51,794 nucleotides of DNA, from the NCBI RefSeq assembly GCF_003946115.1, contig NZ_RHOH01000014.1, forward strand, positions 1 to 51,794. The letters run 5' to 3'. The position numbers and the translations under genes are program-made. Each line of letters opens with the position of its first letter. Positions within the stretch are counted from its first letter, which is position 1. The notes under the pieces were generated by a model that made no database searches, was not told the DNA's origin, and saw only the letters and a program-made list of their open reading frames with translations. This document shows, in pieces, positions 51,195-51,794 of this stretch. Source of the DNA: Lacticaseibacillus daqingensis (GTDB lineage Bacteria; Bacillota; Bacilli; Lactobacillales; Lactobacillaceae).

Positions 51195-51273
51195 GCCGGC
51201 TTGATTGAAGCGGTTGCACCTTGTTTGCCCGCACGCGCCGTGAGACAATTGCGCCAGGGAGATGAGGAGAAAA

Positions 51274-51660
51274 ATGAAACGTCGAACATGGGTGATTCTG
51301 GACTGGGTGGTGCTGATCGCGGGCTATGGCATCTTGACCAGCATCACGGCTGACTTATTCGGGACGAGTTCGTTGTTATCACGGGGCATCGCGTTAATTG
51401 TTTGGTGCGCCCTTTACTGGGGCATCAGCACCGTCGTCATGCGCCTGCGCACGAACCAGCTGGCGCACCTTTGGCAGCTGGCTGACCAGCTCGGGTACGG
51501 GCCGGCCGAGCTCAAGGCCAAAAGCACCGCCACATATGGCGTCATCGACTGGTCGCTGTCTCGGCCGGAGAACTTGCAGTTTCTCCCGCGCGATATCGTG
51601 GTCAGTCGGCTGATCAAGCAGCTCACGGCGGAGGTGCGCGGTGAACAGGCGGGGCAATGA
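51274..51660 (+). CDS. membrane protein, 128 residues
   Basis: Two N-terminal membrane segments (WVILDWVVLIAGYGILTSI and GIALIVWCALYWGISTVVM) followed by a soluble part of about 70 residues with balanced charge. No family recognised. ATG 51274 follows GAGGAG; an ATG four codons earlier overlaps that site. Confidence 0.6.
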   Translation: MKRRTWVILDWVVLIAGYGILTSITADLFGTSSLLSRGIALIVWCALYWGISTVVMRLRTNQLAHLWQLADQLGYGPAELKAKSTATYGVIDWSLSRPENLQFLPRDIVVSRLIKQLTAEVRGEQAGQ

Positions 51661-51680
51661 GTAACGGCCAGCGCCGACTA

Positions 51681-51714
51681 AAAAAGCAACTCACGGCGGT
51701 GAGCTGCTTTTTTG
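51681..51714 (+). terminator. terminator
   Basis: AAAAAAGCA and CTCAC / GTGAG and TGCTTTTTT form one imperfect long stem with a T run on both sides. Confidence 0.8.
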
Positions 51715-51755
51715 CGTGACGGATTTACAATGTAAGTGCAACAAATTAACCAAAT

Positions 51756-51784
51756 AGAAAAGACTCACAGCCTGAGTCCTTGTA
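51756..51784 (-). terminator. possible terminator of a gene beyond the right edge
   Basis: On the minus strand AAGGACTCA / TGAGTCTTT followed by TCT, in an AT-rich end. No gene is visible within the window. Confidence 0.35.
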
Positions 51785-51794
51785 AAATGAAATC

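Noticed and set aside
49473-51248. 591-codon open frame on the minus strand
   Set aside because: It lies opposite EIIC-2 and the next gene, and its product is full of His, Gln, Gly and Arg, as expected from the shadow of a membrane-protein gene.

Overview
The window looks like chromosomal DNA of a GC-rich member of the Lactobacillaceae (my estimate is about 60% G+C; not computed). The reasons are a Lys-type MurE, a TPP riboswitch over thiamine salvage genes only, a T-box before a BrnQ transporter, lactate and NADH oxidases, small proteins that resemble Lactobacillus-only families, and the order rsmG-noc-parA-parB-DUF951-ychF-DUF1129-guaB, which is usual near the replication origin of lactobacilli. 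The species is not identified. I see no prophage, insertion sequence or CRISPR array.

Layout. 1-340: three tandem promoters firing leftward into what should be an rRNA operon outside the window. 339-4462: methyltransferase, ABC-F ATPase, ADP-ribosylglycohydrolase-like protein, signal peptidase I. 4584-8198: TPP-riboswitch operon thiM-thiD-cytX-thiE, with cytX cut by an in-frame TAG. 8298-10698: DUF975 protein, glycosyltransferase, DeoR regulator. 11068-15524: secreted 3D-domain protein, T-box plus brnQ, oligoendopeptidase F. 16123-23899: a 3-hydroxyacid dehydrogenase-like protein, a Zur-type zinc ABC transporter (no binding protein here), gnd, an RpiR regulator, a membrane-anchored MutS-like ATPase, an aldo/keto reductase. 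24065-25533: a poorly recognisable, AT-richer patch with two overlapping micro-ORFs. 25534-30871: murE, greA-like, dacA and a VanSR-like two-component pair. 31177-38522: guaB, DUF1129, ychF, DUF951, parB, parA, noc, rsmG. 38719-45659: gatD, PPOX-like protein, small proteins, flavodoxin, lactate oxidase, a probable type I toxin-antitoxin locus, a small HTH-like protein, NADH oxidase. 45998-51660: RpiR regulator, two near-identical PTS EIIC genes and small membrane proteins.

How the genes fit together. Several act on the envelope (murE, dacA, gatD, 3D-domain protein, signal peptidase, VanSR-like pair). Several act on oxygen and lactate (lactate oxidase makes H2O2 and pyruvate; NADH oxidase regenerates NAD+; flavodoxin; PPOX). 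Chromosome segregation genes sit beside a parS-like site at 38630, and a second parS-like site lies inside the ABC-F gene at 1192.

The most unusual signals are: (i) a family of structured repeats with units spaced exactly 124 bp in one tandem pair and near 124 bp in another, placed directly before start codons, with stems that change in a compensatory way; (ii) a 51-codon membrane-peptide gene facing a strong antisense promoter and sharing terminator DNA, as in type I toxin-antitoxin loci; (iii) a single nonsense codon in cytX; (iv) a parS-like sequence written into the H-loop codons of an ABC-F gene; (v) two PTS leaders whose unrelated stems present the same G-run loop. All calls rest on reading the sequence; no database search or folding program was run.
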